Position numbers and translations under genes: made by a program
DNA from: Pseudarthrobacter sulfonivorans
Lineage (GTDB): Bacteria; Actinomycetota; Actinomycetes; Actinomycetales; Micrococcaceae
DNA length: 64,000 bases
Assembly: GCF_014712225.1 (NCBI RefSeq)
Contig: NZ_JACXBW010000002.1
Coordinates: 1-64,000, forward strand
Direction: 5' to 3'
Notes under the pieces: model-generated
Seen by the model: only the letters and a program-made list of their open reading frames with translations
What the model was told of the DNA's origin: nothing
The model's database searches: none
In this document: piece by piece, positions 1-11,065 of the stretch
How the letters are laid out: each line of letters opens with the position of its first letter
Position numbering within the stretch: the first letter of the stretch is position 1

Positions 1-13
1 CCGCCGCGCGCCG

Positions 14-44
14 CCCCCCCCCCCCCCCCCCCCCGGGGGGGGGG
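14..44. repeat. C21-G10 homopolymer tract
   Basis: A run of 21 C (14-34) is followed directly by 10 G (35-44), so 25-44 is a perfect loop-free C10/G10 palindrome. It lies just beyond the glpX stop codon at the very edge of the window. It may be a sequencing or assembly artefact, or a real unstable homopolymer near the glpX terminator. I cannot tell which from the sequence. Confidence 0.7.
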
Positions 45-69
45 CCGCTTCTCTCACTGTGCCGTGGAG

Positions 70-1107
70 CTAGCTCTTGCGGGCGTAGCCTTCCCACTTG
101 CTGGCCTGGTGCTCGCCGTCGACAAAGCGGATGGTGCCCGACTTGGAGCGCATCACGATGGACTGGGTCAGGACCTTGTCCTTGGAGTAGCGGACGCCCT
201 TGAGGAGGTCGCCGTCGGTGATGCCCGTGGCCGCGAAGTAGCAGTTGTCGCTCGACACGAGGTCGTTGGTGGAGAGCACGCGGTCCAGGTCGTGGCCGGC
301 GTCGAGGGCCTTCTGCTTCTCGTCGTCGCTGGTGGGCCACAGCCGGCCCTGAATGACGCCGCCGAGGGACTTGATGGCGCAGGCGGCAACGATGCCTTCC
401 GGCGTGCCGCCGATGCCCATGAGGGCGTCAACGCCGGTGCCGGAACGGGCCGCAGCAATGGCGCCGGCGACATCGCCGTCCATGATGAATTTGGTGCGCG
501 CACCGGCTTCGCGGATCTCTTCGACCAAGGGGCGGTGGCGGTCACGATCCAGGATCATGACGTTGAGCTGGTTGACCTTTACGCCCTTCGCCTTGGCGAT
601 CAAATGCAGGTTCTGCTTCACCGGGAGGCGCAAGTCGACCATGTCGGCAGCTTCCGGGCCCGTGACGAGCTTCTCCATGTAGAACACGGCGGAGGGATCG
701 AACATGGAGCCGCGTTCGGCCACGGCGAGGACTGCGAGGGCATTGTTGATGCCCAACGCTGTGAGCCGGGTGCCGTCGATCGGGTCGACGGCAACGTCGC
801 ACTCAGGGCCGGTGCCGTCGCCAACGTGTTCCCCGTTGAACAGCATGGGGGCTTCGTCTTTTTCGCCTTCGCCGATGACCACAACGCCATTGAAGTGGAC
901 CGTCTGAAGGAAGGAGCGCATGGCATCGACAGCGGCGCCGTCAGCCTTGTTCTTGTCGCCGAAGCCCACCCAGTGGCCGCCGGCGATGGCCGCGGCTTCG
1001 GTGACGCGGACGAGCTCAAGGGCAAGGTTGCGGTCCGGCTCGTCGATACCCACAGCCAGTGAGGGGGAGATCGTGGAGTACTTCTGGGTCATGGACGCTG
1101 GTGACAC
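70..1107 (-). CDS. glpX: Class II fructose-1,6-bisphosphatase GlpX
   Basis: Hydrolyses fructose-1,6-bisphosphate to fructose-6-phosphate, the committed step of gluconeogenesis, in the cytosol. The 345-aa length fits the GlpX family. Metal- and substrate-binding motifs are visible: [11 protein letters not shown] at residues 79-89 and DPIDGTRL at 108-115, followed by the conserved [14 protein letters not shown] segment. The GTG start at 1107 has AGAGG five bases upstream; an in-frame ATG five codons later is possible. It is divergent from the DUF4245 gene. Actinobacteria often carry only this FBPase class, so it is probably the main gluconeogenic FBPase (inference). Confidence 0.95.
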   Translation of the reverse strand: MSPASMTQKYSTISPSLAVGIDEPDRNLALELVRVTEAAAIAGGHWVGFGDKNKADGAAVDAMRSFLQTVHFNGVVVIGEGEKDEAPMLFNGEHVGDGTGPECDVAVDPIDGTRLTALGINNALAVLAVAERGSMFDPSAVFYMEKLVTGPEAADMVDLRLPVKQNLHLIAKAKGVKVNQLNVMILDRDRHRPLVEEIREAGARTKFIMDGDVAGAIAAARSGTGVDALMGIGGTPEGIVAACAIKSLGGVIQGRLWPTSDDEKQKALDAGHDLDRVLSTNDLVSSDNCYFAATGITDGDLLKGVRYSKDKVLTQSIVMRSKSGTIRFVDGEHQASKWEGYARKS

Positions 1108-1310
1108 GTGAACCTCTTCTTCGAGTGGCGATCATTGGACCCGCTCAGCCGGATTCAGCAGACGCGGTGATTCCTCTGTTACTGATCATAGTCGCGGTGC
1201 CACTCCGGAGTGGTGGGATGACGTGCGGACGCAACATGGCCCTCAGGGCCGGGTGCGGCCCCGAGTGTGAGTTGGGCCCCTGCATGGGCGACTATAGAGG
1301 GGTGAGCGAA

Positions 1311-1991
1311 ATGCAGGAAAAGACAACCCCCGGGCCAGATCCCTCGGACACCGGACGCGCCGTACGGGACACATCAAAGGTTGACCAGCCGGCGGTTAAG
1401 CCCGTCATTCCGGCCGCAGCCGCCAAGCGCGCCAATGCGTCCGTGATCGGCATGATCGTTGCCCTGGTGGTCACCATTGCTGCCTTCCTGCCCGTCATCC
1501 TGATGAATCCCCTCCCCAAAAGCGACGGGTTTCGCCCGGACATCAACGTCAGCGCCGTGGCCGGGAACGCTGCGGATGTGGCGGGGTTCACACCCGCGGC
1601 CCCGGATACGGCTAACGCCTTCAGGCCAAACTACGCACGGTGGGAGTCAGGGAGCGGCAGCGGCGTTCCCACGTGGGAGGTGGGGTACATCACACCGAAG
1701 GATGCCTTCATCGGCCTGGTCCAAACCCGGCAGTCCAACCCCACCTGGCTGCTGCAGCAGACCAAAAGCGCCCCCGTCACCGGAACCCGCGACGCCGGCG
1801 GCCAGTCCTGGGAACTCCGGGATGCCGGCAAAGGTGAAAGGAGCATGATCCTGGATTACCGCGGCACCACCGTTGTCCTCACCGGCACGGCGCAACTGGA
1901 CGAGTTCACTGTCCTGGCTGACGCCGTCGTGAAATCCATGGACAGCAATGCTGCCGTAATGGTTTCACCGTCAGCCAGCCCTGCGCCGTAA
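1311..1991 (+). CDS. DUF4245 domain membrane-anchored protein
   Basis: A 226-aa protein with a Pro/Ala-rich cytosolic N-terminus (residues 1-42), one transmembrane helix at about 45-66 and an extracytoplasmic domain of about 150 residues. This architecture and the position beside glpX match the actinobacterial DUF4245 family, whose function is unknown. The ATG at 1311 was chosen because AGAGGGGTG lies just upstream; a GTG nine bases earlier is too close to that ribosome-binding site. Only nine bases separate it from the carbonic anhydrase gene, so the two are probably co-transcribed. The extreme C-terminus is Ser/Pro-rich. Confidence 0.8.
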   Translation: MQEKTTPGPDPSDTGRAVRDTSKVDQPAVKPVIPAAAAKRANASVIGMIVALVVTIAAFLPVILMNPLPKSDGFRPDINVSAVAGNAADVAGFTPAAPDTANAFRPNYARWESGSGSGVPTWEVGYITPKDAFIGLVQTRQSNPTWLLQQTKSAPVTGTRDAGGQSWELRDAGKGERSMILDYRGTTVVLTGTAQLDEFTVLADAVVKSMDSNAAVMVSPSASPAP

Positions 1992-2000
1992 GGTAGGCCA

Positions 2001-2615
2001 GTGGCTACATACCTGACCCCCGCCCTCGCCTGGCGCCGGCTGCGCGAAGGCAACGAACGTTTTGTCAACGGCGAGTCTTCGCACCCGAACCAGGACGCGT
2101 CCCGCCGGTCGTCGCTGGTGGAGAACCAGCATCCGTTTGCCGTGATCTTCGGCTGCTCCGATTCACGGCTGGCGGCCGAGATCATTTTCGATCTCGGCCT
2201 GGGGGACGCCTTCGTGGTGCGAACGGCAGGACAGGTAATTGACGACGCCGTCCTGGGATCCTTGGAGTACAGCATCAGCGTGTTGGGGGTGCCCCTGATC
2301 GTGGTTCTCGGCCACGACAGCTGCGGCGCCGTGACCGCAACCAAATCGGCGGTGGACACCGGCGAGATGCCCGTCGGCTTCATGCGGGACCTCGTGGAGC
2401 GGATCACTCCCTCCGTGCTGACGTCCTTGCGGAACAACCAGCACGAAATCAATGAAATGGTGGTGGAGCACACCAAGCAGACTTCACAGCGGCTGGTGGA
2501 CAGCTCCCGTGTGATCTCCGACGCAGTCGATGAGGGCCGCGCCGCCGTGATCGGTTTGAAGTACAGCCTCGTAGAGGGCCGGGCCAAGTTGGTTTCGGGC
2601 ATCGGCGAGCTCTAG
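2001..2615 (+). CDS. Beta-class carbonic anhydrase
   Basis: Interconverts CO2 and bicarbonate in the cytosol. The beta-class zinc site is complete: Cys52 with the Asp54/Arg56 dyad in CSDSR, then His105 and Cys108 in GHDSCGAV. The 204-aa length is normal. It starts with GTG nine bases after the DUF4245 stop. Bicarbonate supply for carboxylases is the general role of the family; nothing here identifies a specific partner. Confidence 0.93.
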   Translation: MATYLTPALAWRRLREGNERFVNGESSHPNQDASRRSSLVENQHPFAVIFGCSDSRLAAEIIFDLGLGDAFVVRTAGQVIDDAVLGSLEYSISVLGVPLIVVLGHDSCGAVTATKSAVDTGEMPVGFMRDLVERITPSVLTSLRNNQHEINEMVVEHTKQTSQRLVDSSRVISDAVDEGRAAVIGLKYSLVEGRAKLVSGIGEL

Positions 2616-2691
2616 GCCAAGCCCCGGCGCCCGCCCGTAGCATGCGGTTCACGGTTTCGGCCCGGGGCGCACCTCGTCCTAAGCTAGCCCC

Positions 2692-4113
2692 ATGACTTCC
2701 ACTGAAGAATTCCGCATTGAACACGACACGATGGGCGAAGTCCGCGTCCCCGTGAACGCCCTGTACCGTGCCCAGACGCAGCGTGCAGTTGAGAACTTTC
2801 CCATCTCCGGCAAGACCCTGGAGCGGGCGCACATCGAGGCCCTCGCCCGGGTCAAGAAGGCAGCTGCCCAGGCCAACGCAGAACTTGGAGTGCTCGACGG
2901 CGAGCTGGCCAAGGCGATTGCCGAGGCCGCCGATGAGGTAGCCGCAGGCAAGTACGACGGCGACTTCCCGATTGACGTTTTCCAGACGGGCTCCGGCACG
3001 TCCTCGAACATGAACACCAACGAGGTCCTCGCCGAACTCGCCTCGCGCGCCCTCAAGGCTGCCGGCAGCGACAAGGTTGTCCACCCGAACGACCACGTCA
3101 ACGCCTCCCAGTCCTCCAACGACGTTTTCCCCACGTCGGTCCACGTCGCCGCCACTTCGGCCCTGATCAACGACCTCATCCCGGCCCTTGGCTACCTGGC
3201 AGAGTCGCTGGAACGCAAAGCTGTTGAGTTCAAGGACGTCGTCAAGTCCGGCCGCACCCACCTGATGGACGCGACCCCCGTCACCCTTGGCCAGGAGTTT
3301 GGCGGCTACGCAGCGCAGGTCCGTTACGGCATCGAGCGCATCAACGCCTCCCTCCCCCGCGTTGCCGAAGTTCCGCTCGGCGGCACCGCCGTGGGCACCG
3401 GCATCAACACCCCGGCAGGCTTCCCGGAGCGCGTCATTGAGCTGCTCGCCACCGACACCGGCCTGCCGCTGACCGAGGCCCGCGACCACTTCGAGGCCCA
3501 GGCCAACCGCGACGGCCTCATCGAAGCCTCCAGCCAGCTCCGCAACATCGCGATCTCCTTCATGAAGATCAACAACGACCTCCGCTGGATGGGCTCCGGC
3601 CCCAACACCGGCCTCGGCGAAATCGCCATCCCGGACCTGCAGCCGGGATCCTCGATCATGCCGGGCAAAGTCAACCCCGTCATCTGCGAGGCGTCCATCA
3701 TGGTCTGCGCCCAGGTCATCGGCAACGACACCGCAATCGCCTGGTCGGGCACCAACGGTGCCTTCGAGCTGAACGTCGGCATCCCCGTCATGGCGGCCAA
3801 CCTGCTCGAGTCCATCCGCCTGCTGGCGAACACCAGCCGCGTGATGGCCGACAAGATGGTCGACGGCATCACGGCCAACGTGGAACGCGCCCGCTTCCTG
3901 GCGGAAGCCTCGCCGTCCATCGTCACGCCGCTAAACAAGCACATCGGCTACGAAAACGCCGCCAAGATCGCCAAGAAGGCCGTGGCAGAAGGTCTCACCA
4001 TCCGCGAAACCGTGGTGGCCATGGGCTTCCTGGAGCGCGGCGAACTGACCGAAGAGCAGCTGGATACCGCACTGGACGTTATGTCCATGACGCGCCCGCC
4101 GCACAAGGCATAG
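2692..4113 (+). CDS. fumC: Class II fumarate hydratase
   Basis: Catalyses the reversible hydration of fumarate to L-malate in the TCA cycle; the class II enzyme is oxygen-stable and iron-free. The 473-aa protein carries the fumarase/aspartase signature [11 protein letters not shown] at 319-329 (flexible SS loop), the catalytic GRTHLMDA segment with His190, and [10 protein letters not shown] at 99-108. Fumarase rather than aspartase or argininosuccinate lyase is favoured by full-length similarity and by SSNDVFPTS at 141-149. The preceding 76 bases could hold its own promoter. A hairpin terminator follows. Confidence 0.96.
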   Translation: MTSTEEFRIEHDTMGEVRVPVNALYRAQTQRAVENFPISGKTLERAHIEALARVKKAAAQANAELGVLDGELAKAIAEAADEVAAGKYDGDFPIDVFQTGSGTSSNMNTNEVLAELASRALKAAGSDKVVHPNDHVNASQSSNDVFPTSVHVAATSALINDLIPALGYLAESLERKAVEFKDVVKSGRTHLMDATPVTLGQEFGGYAAQVRYGIERINASLPRVAEVPLGGTAVGTGINTPAGFPERVIELLATDTGLPLTEARDHFEAQANRDGLIEASSQLRNIAISFMKINNDLRWMGSGPNTGLGEIAIPDLQPGSSIMPGKVNPVICEASIMVCAQVIGNDTAIAWSGTNGAFELNVGIPVMAANLLESIRLLANTSRVMADKMVDGITANVERARFLAEASPSIVTPLNKHIGYENAAKIAKKAVAEGLTIRETVVAMGFLERGELTEEQLDTALDVMSMTRPPHKA

Positions 4114-4140
4114 GTCCCACCGCCTCCCTAATTCACGACG

Positions 4141-4180
4141 GCGGCCGTCCACCTTCCTAACGAAGGCGGGCGGCCGCTGG
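4141..4180 (+). terminator. Terminator hairpin after fumC
   Basis: GCGGCCGTCCACCTTC (4141-4156) pairs with GAAGGCGGGCGGCCGC (4162-4177) around a 5-base loop with two mismatches. The T-rich tail (TGGTGTTT) is short. It lies 27 bases past the fumC stop. Confidence 0.7.
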
Positions 4181-4204
4181 TGTTTAAGGCCACAGGGCAA
4201 AATC

Positions 4205-4229
4205 TTGCACTATTAAAATTTGAGTGCAA
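4205..4229. promoter_or_regulatory. Perfect dyad, candidate TetR operator
   Basis: TTGCACT (4205-4211) and its exact complement AGTGCAA (4223-4229) flank an AT-only 11-base spacer containing TATTAA/TAAAAT, a plausible -10 element. A related half, TAGTGCA, recurs at about 4249. The dyad sits at the start of a TetR-family gene, the usual place for its own operator, so autorepression of the TetR-MFS pair is inferred. Confidence 0.55.
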
Positions 4230-4240
4230 AACTTTACTTT

Positions 4241-6621
<2,381 letters not shown>

Positions 6622-6625
6622 CCTT

Positions 6626-6693
6626 GATCTCTCGACTGTCCTGATCTCTCAGCGGCCCGGATCTCTCAGCGGCCCGGATCTCTAAGCGGCCCG
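6626..6693. repeat. Four tandem 17-bp units after the MFS gene
   Basis: GATCTCTCAGCGGCCCG occurs at 6643-6659 and 6660-6676, with a one-mismatch copy at 6677-6693. A degenerate copy at 6626-6642 starts with the same GATCTCTC. The units are contiguous and begin four bases after the MFS stop. No function is apparent. Confidence 0.75.
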
Positions 6694-6740
6694 GAGGGAG
6701 CCTGACCGAAGGTGCATGTTTCATCAAAAGAAGCCTGCAG

Positions 6741-6779
6741 GGGCGCCGCAACATTGGGGGTTGCGGCGCCCTTGTTTTT
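6741..6779 (+). terminator. Strong intrinsic terminator after the MFS gene
   Basis: GGGCGCCGCAAC (6741-6752) pairs perfectly with GTTGCGGCGCCC (6760-6771) around a 7-base loop, followed by TTGTTTTT. I see nothing else in the gap 6622-6940 apart from the tandem repeat just upstream. Confidence 0.85.
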
Positions 6780-6940
6780 CGGGAGATCGTGCTGTCCGTC
6801 CTGAAAGGCCGAATTCTTCCCAGGAAGGCCTGCGCGGGCGGCCCCCTGTGTTTCGGCAGGCTGATGTTGGTGTAACGACCGGGCCTCTATCAAACCGACT
6901 GGGCGCGACGGAACGGTCCGAACTATCCACGAAAGGCCGG

Positions 6941-8524
6941 TTACGGATCCGGAGCTGGGCGCGCATCGACGGTATTGGGTTGAGAGTCTCTGCCCACCCC
7001 GTCTGACTCATCGGGCGCGCCGGCATTCCACGCGTGTTGCCAGTCCGGCCAGTGGGGTGGTTCCCAGTCGGGTTGTTCGCTTTGGTAGCTGCGGCCGGCC
7101 GGTGAAATCCAGCCCGGTGGCTTGTCTTTGGTGGCGCCGGTGGGTTTCCAGGCTGTGGTGTGACGGAGACGGTGGTGGCGGCGGCATGGCTGCCCGAGGT
7201 TCGAAATCCCGGTGGTCCCGCCCTTGGCCCAGGCGAGGATATGGTCGGCTTCGTTGTCCAGGGACTGGTTGTTGCAGCCGGGGAACGGGCACTTGCCGTC
7301 CCTGAGTCTGAGCCATTGGCGTTGGGCTTTGGTGACCGGGTAGCTGGTCCGCCCGATTTCCAGCGGGGCCCCGTCGCGGGGGTCGATGAGGACGCGGTGG
7401 AAGGAATCCGCGCCGTCGGCGATCAGGTGCCTGGCCATCGACGGCGGGATCGGACCGTACCCGTCGAGCATCGCCGGCTCCTCGGTGGCACCGAGCAGGG
7501 CCATCACCGGGACCGTGATCAGGACTTGCGCCCGCGGTGACGGAATGTCGCTGCTGGGGCCACCGGGACCGGCACTGTCCACGGCAGGCATGGCTGCTGG
7601 GACAGTACCGGCCCCGTCAGAGATGTTCTTCCCGTCTCCGTTGCCCGGAATGGGATGGCTTCCGCCGAGGAGCCACCGGGCGACGTTGTCGGCCCGCAGC
7701 TGGGTGAGGGTACGGGGCTCGTCCGGGCCCTGCATGGCGCGGGCAGCCGCGGTGGCCCGTTCCCAGATCCCTGACCCGGTATCCGCCGGCAAATAGGTTG
7801 AGAACCAGGCCATGCCGTCCCGGTCAGGGGAAAACAGCACGCGCCGATCCAGGGCACTTTTTGCGTGGCGTTGTTCGATACTGACCGGGTGGTGCCGTTC
7901 CCGCCAGGTCCGGGCCCTGGCCCGGAACCGGCCGGCCACCATCTCACCCGCCGGACATCCTCGGACCCGGTTCAGATCCTTCGGGTCCAGGAAATGCGCC
8001 TCCAACGCCTGCGCACCCTCCGGGCCCAGGCCGTTGGCCTCGTCCACCATGATGCGGGCATGCTGCCACGAAATCGTCCCCGCCTCCAACGCCGAAAACG
8101 TCAACGGCAGAGCTGTGGTCAGCTCCCGCGCCTCGGCCACCAGGCCGGCGGCGGCCGGTTCACCGACCGTCAGCACACCCGCGACCTCTGCTACAAAGGC
8201 CATCTCCTGCGCCGCCTGCTCCTGCAAGGACATCCCCGGGGCCGCCATTGCCGCCGCAACCCCGGCGCACCGGGCAACCAGCCGGACCTTCCGCGCCGCC
8301 AATCGCGCTTCCTCACACCGGATCTCCGCCAAAGCGTCCAAACACCCGTCGTACTCGCGGCGCAGCAGGTCAGCGCCAGGACCCGGCGAGTCCAAAGACC
8401 CGGGGCCTTCTGAACGACTCAGGACCAGGACATCCGGCGCGACGGTGGAACCCGCAACGGTCGCAGTCCCAAGGACCTCCACCACTGCCACCGATTCCAC
8501 CCCCGCACTGCTTTCCATACCCAC
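6941..8524 (-). CDS. DUF222 / HNH endonuclease-signature protein
   Basis: A 527-aa protein of the DUF222 (13E12-repeat) family that is multicopy in many actinobacteria. Residues of about 45-330 form the helical DUF222 region. Residues of about 410-455 form an HNH module with CPFPGC, the ADHI motif, a following N and a CRRHH pair. The tail is Pro/Trp-rich. A GTG start at 8524 or an ATG at 8518 are both possible. The family's role is unresolved; nuclease activity is inferred from the intact HNH residues. It sits in an accessory stretch without an operon partner. Confidence 0.88.
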   Translation of the reverse strand: MGMESSAGVESVAVVEVLGTATVAGSTVAPDVLVLSRSEGPGSLDSPGPGADLLRREYDGCLDALAEIRCEEARLAARKVRLVARCAGVAAAMAAPGMSLQEQAAQEMAFVAEVAGVLTVGEPAAAGLVAEARELTTALPLTFSALEAGTISWQHARIMVDEANGLGPEGAQALEAHFLDPKDLNRVRGCPAGEMVAGRFRARARTWRERHHPVSIEQRHAKSALDRRVLFSPDRDGMAWFSTYLPADTGSGIWERATAAARAMQGPDEPRTLTQLRADNVARWLLGGSHPIPGNGDGKNISDGAGTVPAAMPAVDSAGPGGPSSDIPSPRAQVLITVPVMALLGATEEPAMLDGYGPIPPSMARHLIADGADSFHRVLIDPRDGAPLEIGRTSYPVTKAQRQWLRLRDGKCPFPGCNNQSLDNEADHILAWAKGGTTGISNLGQPCRRHHRLRHTTAWKPTGATKDKPPGWISPAGRSYQSEQPDWEPPHWPDWQHAWNAGAPDESDGVGRDSQPNTVDARPAPDP

Positions 8525-8620
8525 AGCATCCCAGCACCCACCACCGTGAGGACCCAGGCAACGTGCCTATGTGGATAAGTAACCACCTGACGAGGTCCAG
8601 GGCGGAGGCGGCGGAACCGG

Positions 8621-9178
8621 TCAGGCCGGCAGCAGCATGGCGGCGGCCGTACCCGCGAGCATAAACGGACCGAAAGGGATGGCTGACTTCAGTGTGCCGC
8701 GCCGTGCTGCCAGTAGGGCCAGCGACCAGAGGCCGCCCAGCAGGAATGCCGCGAAGGTACCCGCAAATACGTGCGCCCAGCCAAGGTAACCCAGATACAT
8801 CCCCAGGACGCCTGCGAGCTTAACGTCGCCAAAGCCCATGCCGGGTGGGTAAACCAGCCGCAGGACAAAGTAGAACAACCAGAGAACCGCTCCGCCGGCC
8901 AGGACCCGAAGGGCGGGTACGCCGAAAAGTTCAGCGCCGCCGTCGGGCGTTCCTTGCACGGCGCCTGCACCGGCAACAACGTGGACGATTGCCGCGGCAA
9001 GAAGCAGGACTCCCGCGACGGCGTAGGACGGGAAGACAATCCGGTTTGGCAGCAGATGGTGGCGGACATCAATTATGGTCAGCCGGGCCGCCATCACGAG
9101 GAAGTAGGCACACGCAGCAAGCACCAGCCAGAACGCCAGCGGGGTGGCGTCCCATAGTCCATCGAGTCGTCGGATCAC
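8621..9178 (-). CDS. A24-family prepilin peptidase, short form
   Basis: An aspartyl protease of the TadV/CpaA/PilD C-terminal type, 185 aa, with about six hydrophobic segments. Both catalytic aspartates are present: one in TIIDVRHHLLPNR and one in GMGFGDVKLAG. The N-terminal methyltransferase domain of full PilD enzymes is absent. Such enzymes cleave type IV or Flp prepilin leaders at the membrane, but no pilin, Tad or secretion gene is visible in this window. The GTG start at 9178 has GAGGG immediately upstream, closer than usual, so the start is uncertain. Confidence 0.85.
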   Translation of the reverse strand: MIRRLDGLWDATPLAFWLVLAACAYFLVMAARLTIIDVRHHLLPNRIVFPSYAVAGVLLLAAAIVHVVAGAGAVQGTPDGGAELFGVPALRVLAGGAVLWLFYFVLRLVYPPGMGFGDVKLAGVLGMYLGYLGWAHVFAGTFAAFLLGGLWSLALLAARRGTLKSAIPFGPFMLAGTAAAMLLPA

Positions 9179-9231
9179 CCCTCGGATGCTACTGGATTCC
9201 GGCGCGGCAGCGGAGGGCCCACGCGTAAACT

Positions 9232-10032
9232 GTGGATATGTCGACCTGGGACACGAGGCGCCGGCCCAACCCGGAAAGCAGTGCAGCGGCCACAGACCTG
9301 ACCGCGACGTTCCGGAACCTGTGCCGTTCTTCCCCCTGGAAATGGCAGTCCCTCCGGTTTGAATACTGGGATGAGCCGTTTGCCGAGGCCCCCGATCCGG
9401 CGGCGCCGCTGGTCCGGGCCTGGCTTCGCCGCCCCGGAGCGCTCCGTCTGGAGACCGCTGACCGTCTCGTCCTCCACAGCACCACGGGGATCAATGATTC
9501 GAGGGACGGTTTGTACGTCAGCTCCACGCGGAAGTCCTGGCTGCTGCCGCCGCACCTCGTGGCGCCCGTATACGACGACGGCGGCCTGGTCAGGCGCCGG
9601 CCGGAGGCCGCTTACGGCGAACCGGGCTTCGGAAACGGCCGCTTCTCGGCCGCGCTGGATCCCGTGGAGCTCGCCGGCAACGCTCCGGCGCCGCTGGAGT
9701 TCCCGGGAACGAATCCGGTCGACGTGGACGGGGTGCGCCGCGTCGAGCACCACGGCCGGCCTGCATTGGAGGCGACAGTTTCGCCCACTGCCTCCTACCG
9801 CCCCACGGATCCCGGAGCACCGCTCTGCCTGTCCGGCAGCAACCGCGTGCGGATCGACCTTGAGACGGGCGTCTGTGTCGCCAGCCAGTCCCTGGAGGAC
9901 GCGTCGCTGGATCATGGCCATTGGATCCGGATCATAGCGGTCGACGAGTACATGCTCGACGACCTCTTCCTCGCCCAGTCAATGAACCTCACGGACGTCC
10001 GCCGTCACATCAGTTGGGACATCCGGGCCTGA
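9232..10032 (+). CDS. Hypothetical protein, 266 aa
   Basis: I do not recognise a family. The protein is soluble, acidic and rich in Trp, Pro and Arg, without a signal peptide or membrane segment. The N-terminal part contains WKWQSLRFEYW. The C-terminal half contains GSNRVRIDLETGVCVASQ and HGHWIRIIAVDEYMLDDLF, which look like beta strands. Starts at GTG 9232 or ATG 9238 are both in frame. It is divergent from the prepilin peptidase gene and precedes a GNAT gene by 49 bases. Codon use resembles the neighbours, so it is probably a real gene. Confidence 0.7.
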   Translation: MDMSTWDTRRRPNPESSAAATDLTATFRNLCRSSPWKWQSLRFEYWDEPFAEAPDPAAPLVRAWLRRPGALRLETADRLVLHSTTGINDSRDGLYVSSTRKSWLLPPHLVAPVYDDGGLVRRRPEAAYGEPGFGNGRFSAALDPVELAGNAPAPLEFPGTNPVDVDGVRRVEHHGRPALEATVSPTASYRPTDPGAPLCLSGSNRVRIDLETGVCVASQSLEDASLDHGHWIRIIAVDEYMLDDLFLAQSMNLTDVRRHISWDIRA

Positions 10033-10081
10033 ACCGAACGCTTAGCAGGCCGGATCTCCCGCCGTCGGTTAGGCTTCCCTG

Positions 10082-10729
10082 ATGACCGCGCTGACCTCCA
10101 TCTGGCCTCTCTTCGGCCTCACACTGACCACACCACGGCTGGTACTGCGCCCCATCACCGACGACGACATACCAGCGGCTGTCGCAGCGGCTGCGAGCGG
10201 CATCCACGATCCCGGCCGGAACCCGTTCAGCAACCCGTGGACGGAACTTCCCGCGGACTCGCTGGGCCCCAACATGGCCCAGTGGTACTGGCGCTGCCGC
10301 GGCCAGGCCGCCCCCGAAGACTGGACCCTGCTCCTCGGCATCTGGCACGACGACCAGTTCATCGGCTGCCAGGACATCGGCGCCAAAGACTTCGCCACCC
10401 TCAGGACCGTCAGCACCGGCTCATGGCTCAGGCAGTCCGTCCACGGCCAAGGCCTGGGCACGGAGATGCGCGCCGCCGTCGCACTTTACGCCTTCGACTG
10501 GCTCGGCGCGGAAGTCGCCGAATCGGAAGCCGCAACCTGGAACGCCGCCTCCCTGGGCGTCTCCCGCTCCCTCGGCTACGAACTCAACGGCACCACACGC
10601 ATGTCGTGGGGCAACAAATCAGTGGACGTCCAAAAAGTGCGCCTCACCCCGGCCACGTTCAAGCGTCCCCAGTGGACACTCCAAGTAAAGGGCCACGAAG
10701 CCGCAGCCAAGTTCCTCGGGGCTTCGTAG
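10082..10729 (+). CDS. GNAT-family N-acetyltransferase (RimJ-like)
   Basis: A 215-aa acetyl-CoA-dependent acetyltransferase of the RimJ/RimL-like group. The N-terminus LTTPRLVLRPITDDD is typical of this subgroup, and SVHGQGLGTEMRAAV carries the R/Q-x-x-G-x-G/A pyrophosphate loop. EAATWNAASLGVSRSLGYELNG is the usual C-terminal AxNxxSxxVxxxLGF region. The substrate is unknown. The stop at 10727-10729 abuts the left end of the large palindrome. Confidence 0.85.
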   Translation: MTALTSIWPLFGLTLTTPRLVLRPITDDDIPAAVAAAASGIHDPGRNPFSNPWTELPADSLGPNMAQWYWRCRGQAAPEDWTLLLGIWHDDQFIGCQDIGAKDFATLRTVSTGSWLRQSVHGQGLGTEMRAAVALYAFDWLGAEVAESEAATWNAASLGVSRSLGYELNGTTRMSWGNKSVDVQKVRLTPATFKRPQWTLQVKGHEAAAKFLGAS

Positions 10730-10730
10730 G

Positions 10731-11045
10731 GTGGCCGTGGTTGGGTTCGTCCGGCCCGGGCCCTTCGCCGTCGCTTAGACACCTCCCGACGCGCCGCTAC
10801 GGTCGCTGGGCGACCTGCGCAACGCTTTGGTCGGCGATGCGCTCCTACGCGAAGGACTCGGACCGGACGTGTGCCACGGCGCACCTTTCGAGACGCCGAA
10901 GCACAAGTCGGGTTGCGGTCCTTCTCGTAGGAGCGCATCGCGGCGCATCGGGACCCGGAGGTCGCCTAGCGACCGAAGGGGCCCCTTTGCGACGTGTCTA
11001 AGCGACGGAGAAGGGCCGTGGCCCGACGAACGGAACCACGGCCCC
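10731..11045. repeat. 315-nt imperfect palindrome between convergent genes
   Basis: Two arms of about 150 nt are near reverse complements around a centre at about 10888. Base p pairs with 21775-p over the inner part and 21776-p over the outer part, so there is only one net 1-base indel. Conserved blocks are 10731-10782 (45 of 52 match by my count), 10801-10816 (15 of 16), 10834-10857 (23 of 24) and 10866-10881 (13 of 16). Less conserved segments lie between them. GCGATGCGCTCCTACG is identical in both arms. The loop is 10882-10893. There is no T-tract at either end, so it is not a classic terminator. It fills almost the whole 336-nt gap between the GNAT and phoH stop codons. Confidence 0.9.
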
Positions 11046-11065
11046 TCAACGAACGGAACGAAGGA

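Noticed and set aside
2449..3489. A 346-codon open frame antisense to carbonic anhydrase and fumC
   Set aside because: It spans the ends of two motif-complete genes and carries no domain of its own.
6626..6693. CRISPR array
   Set aside because: The 17-bp units are contiguous with no spacers, and no cas gene is nearby.
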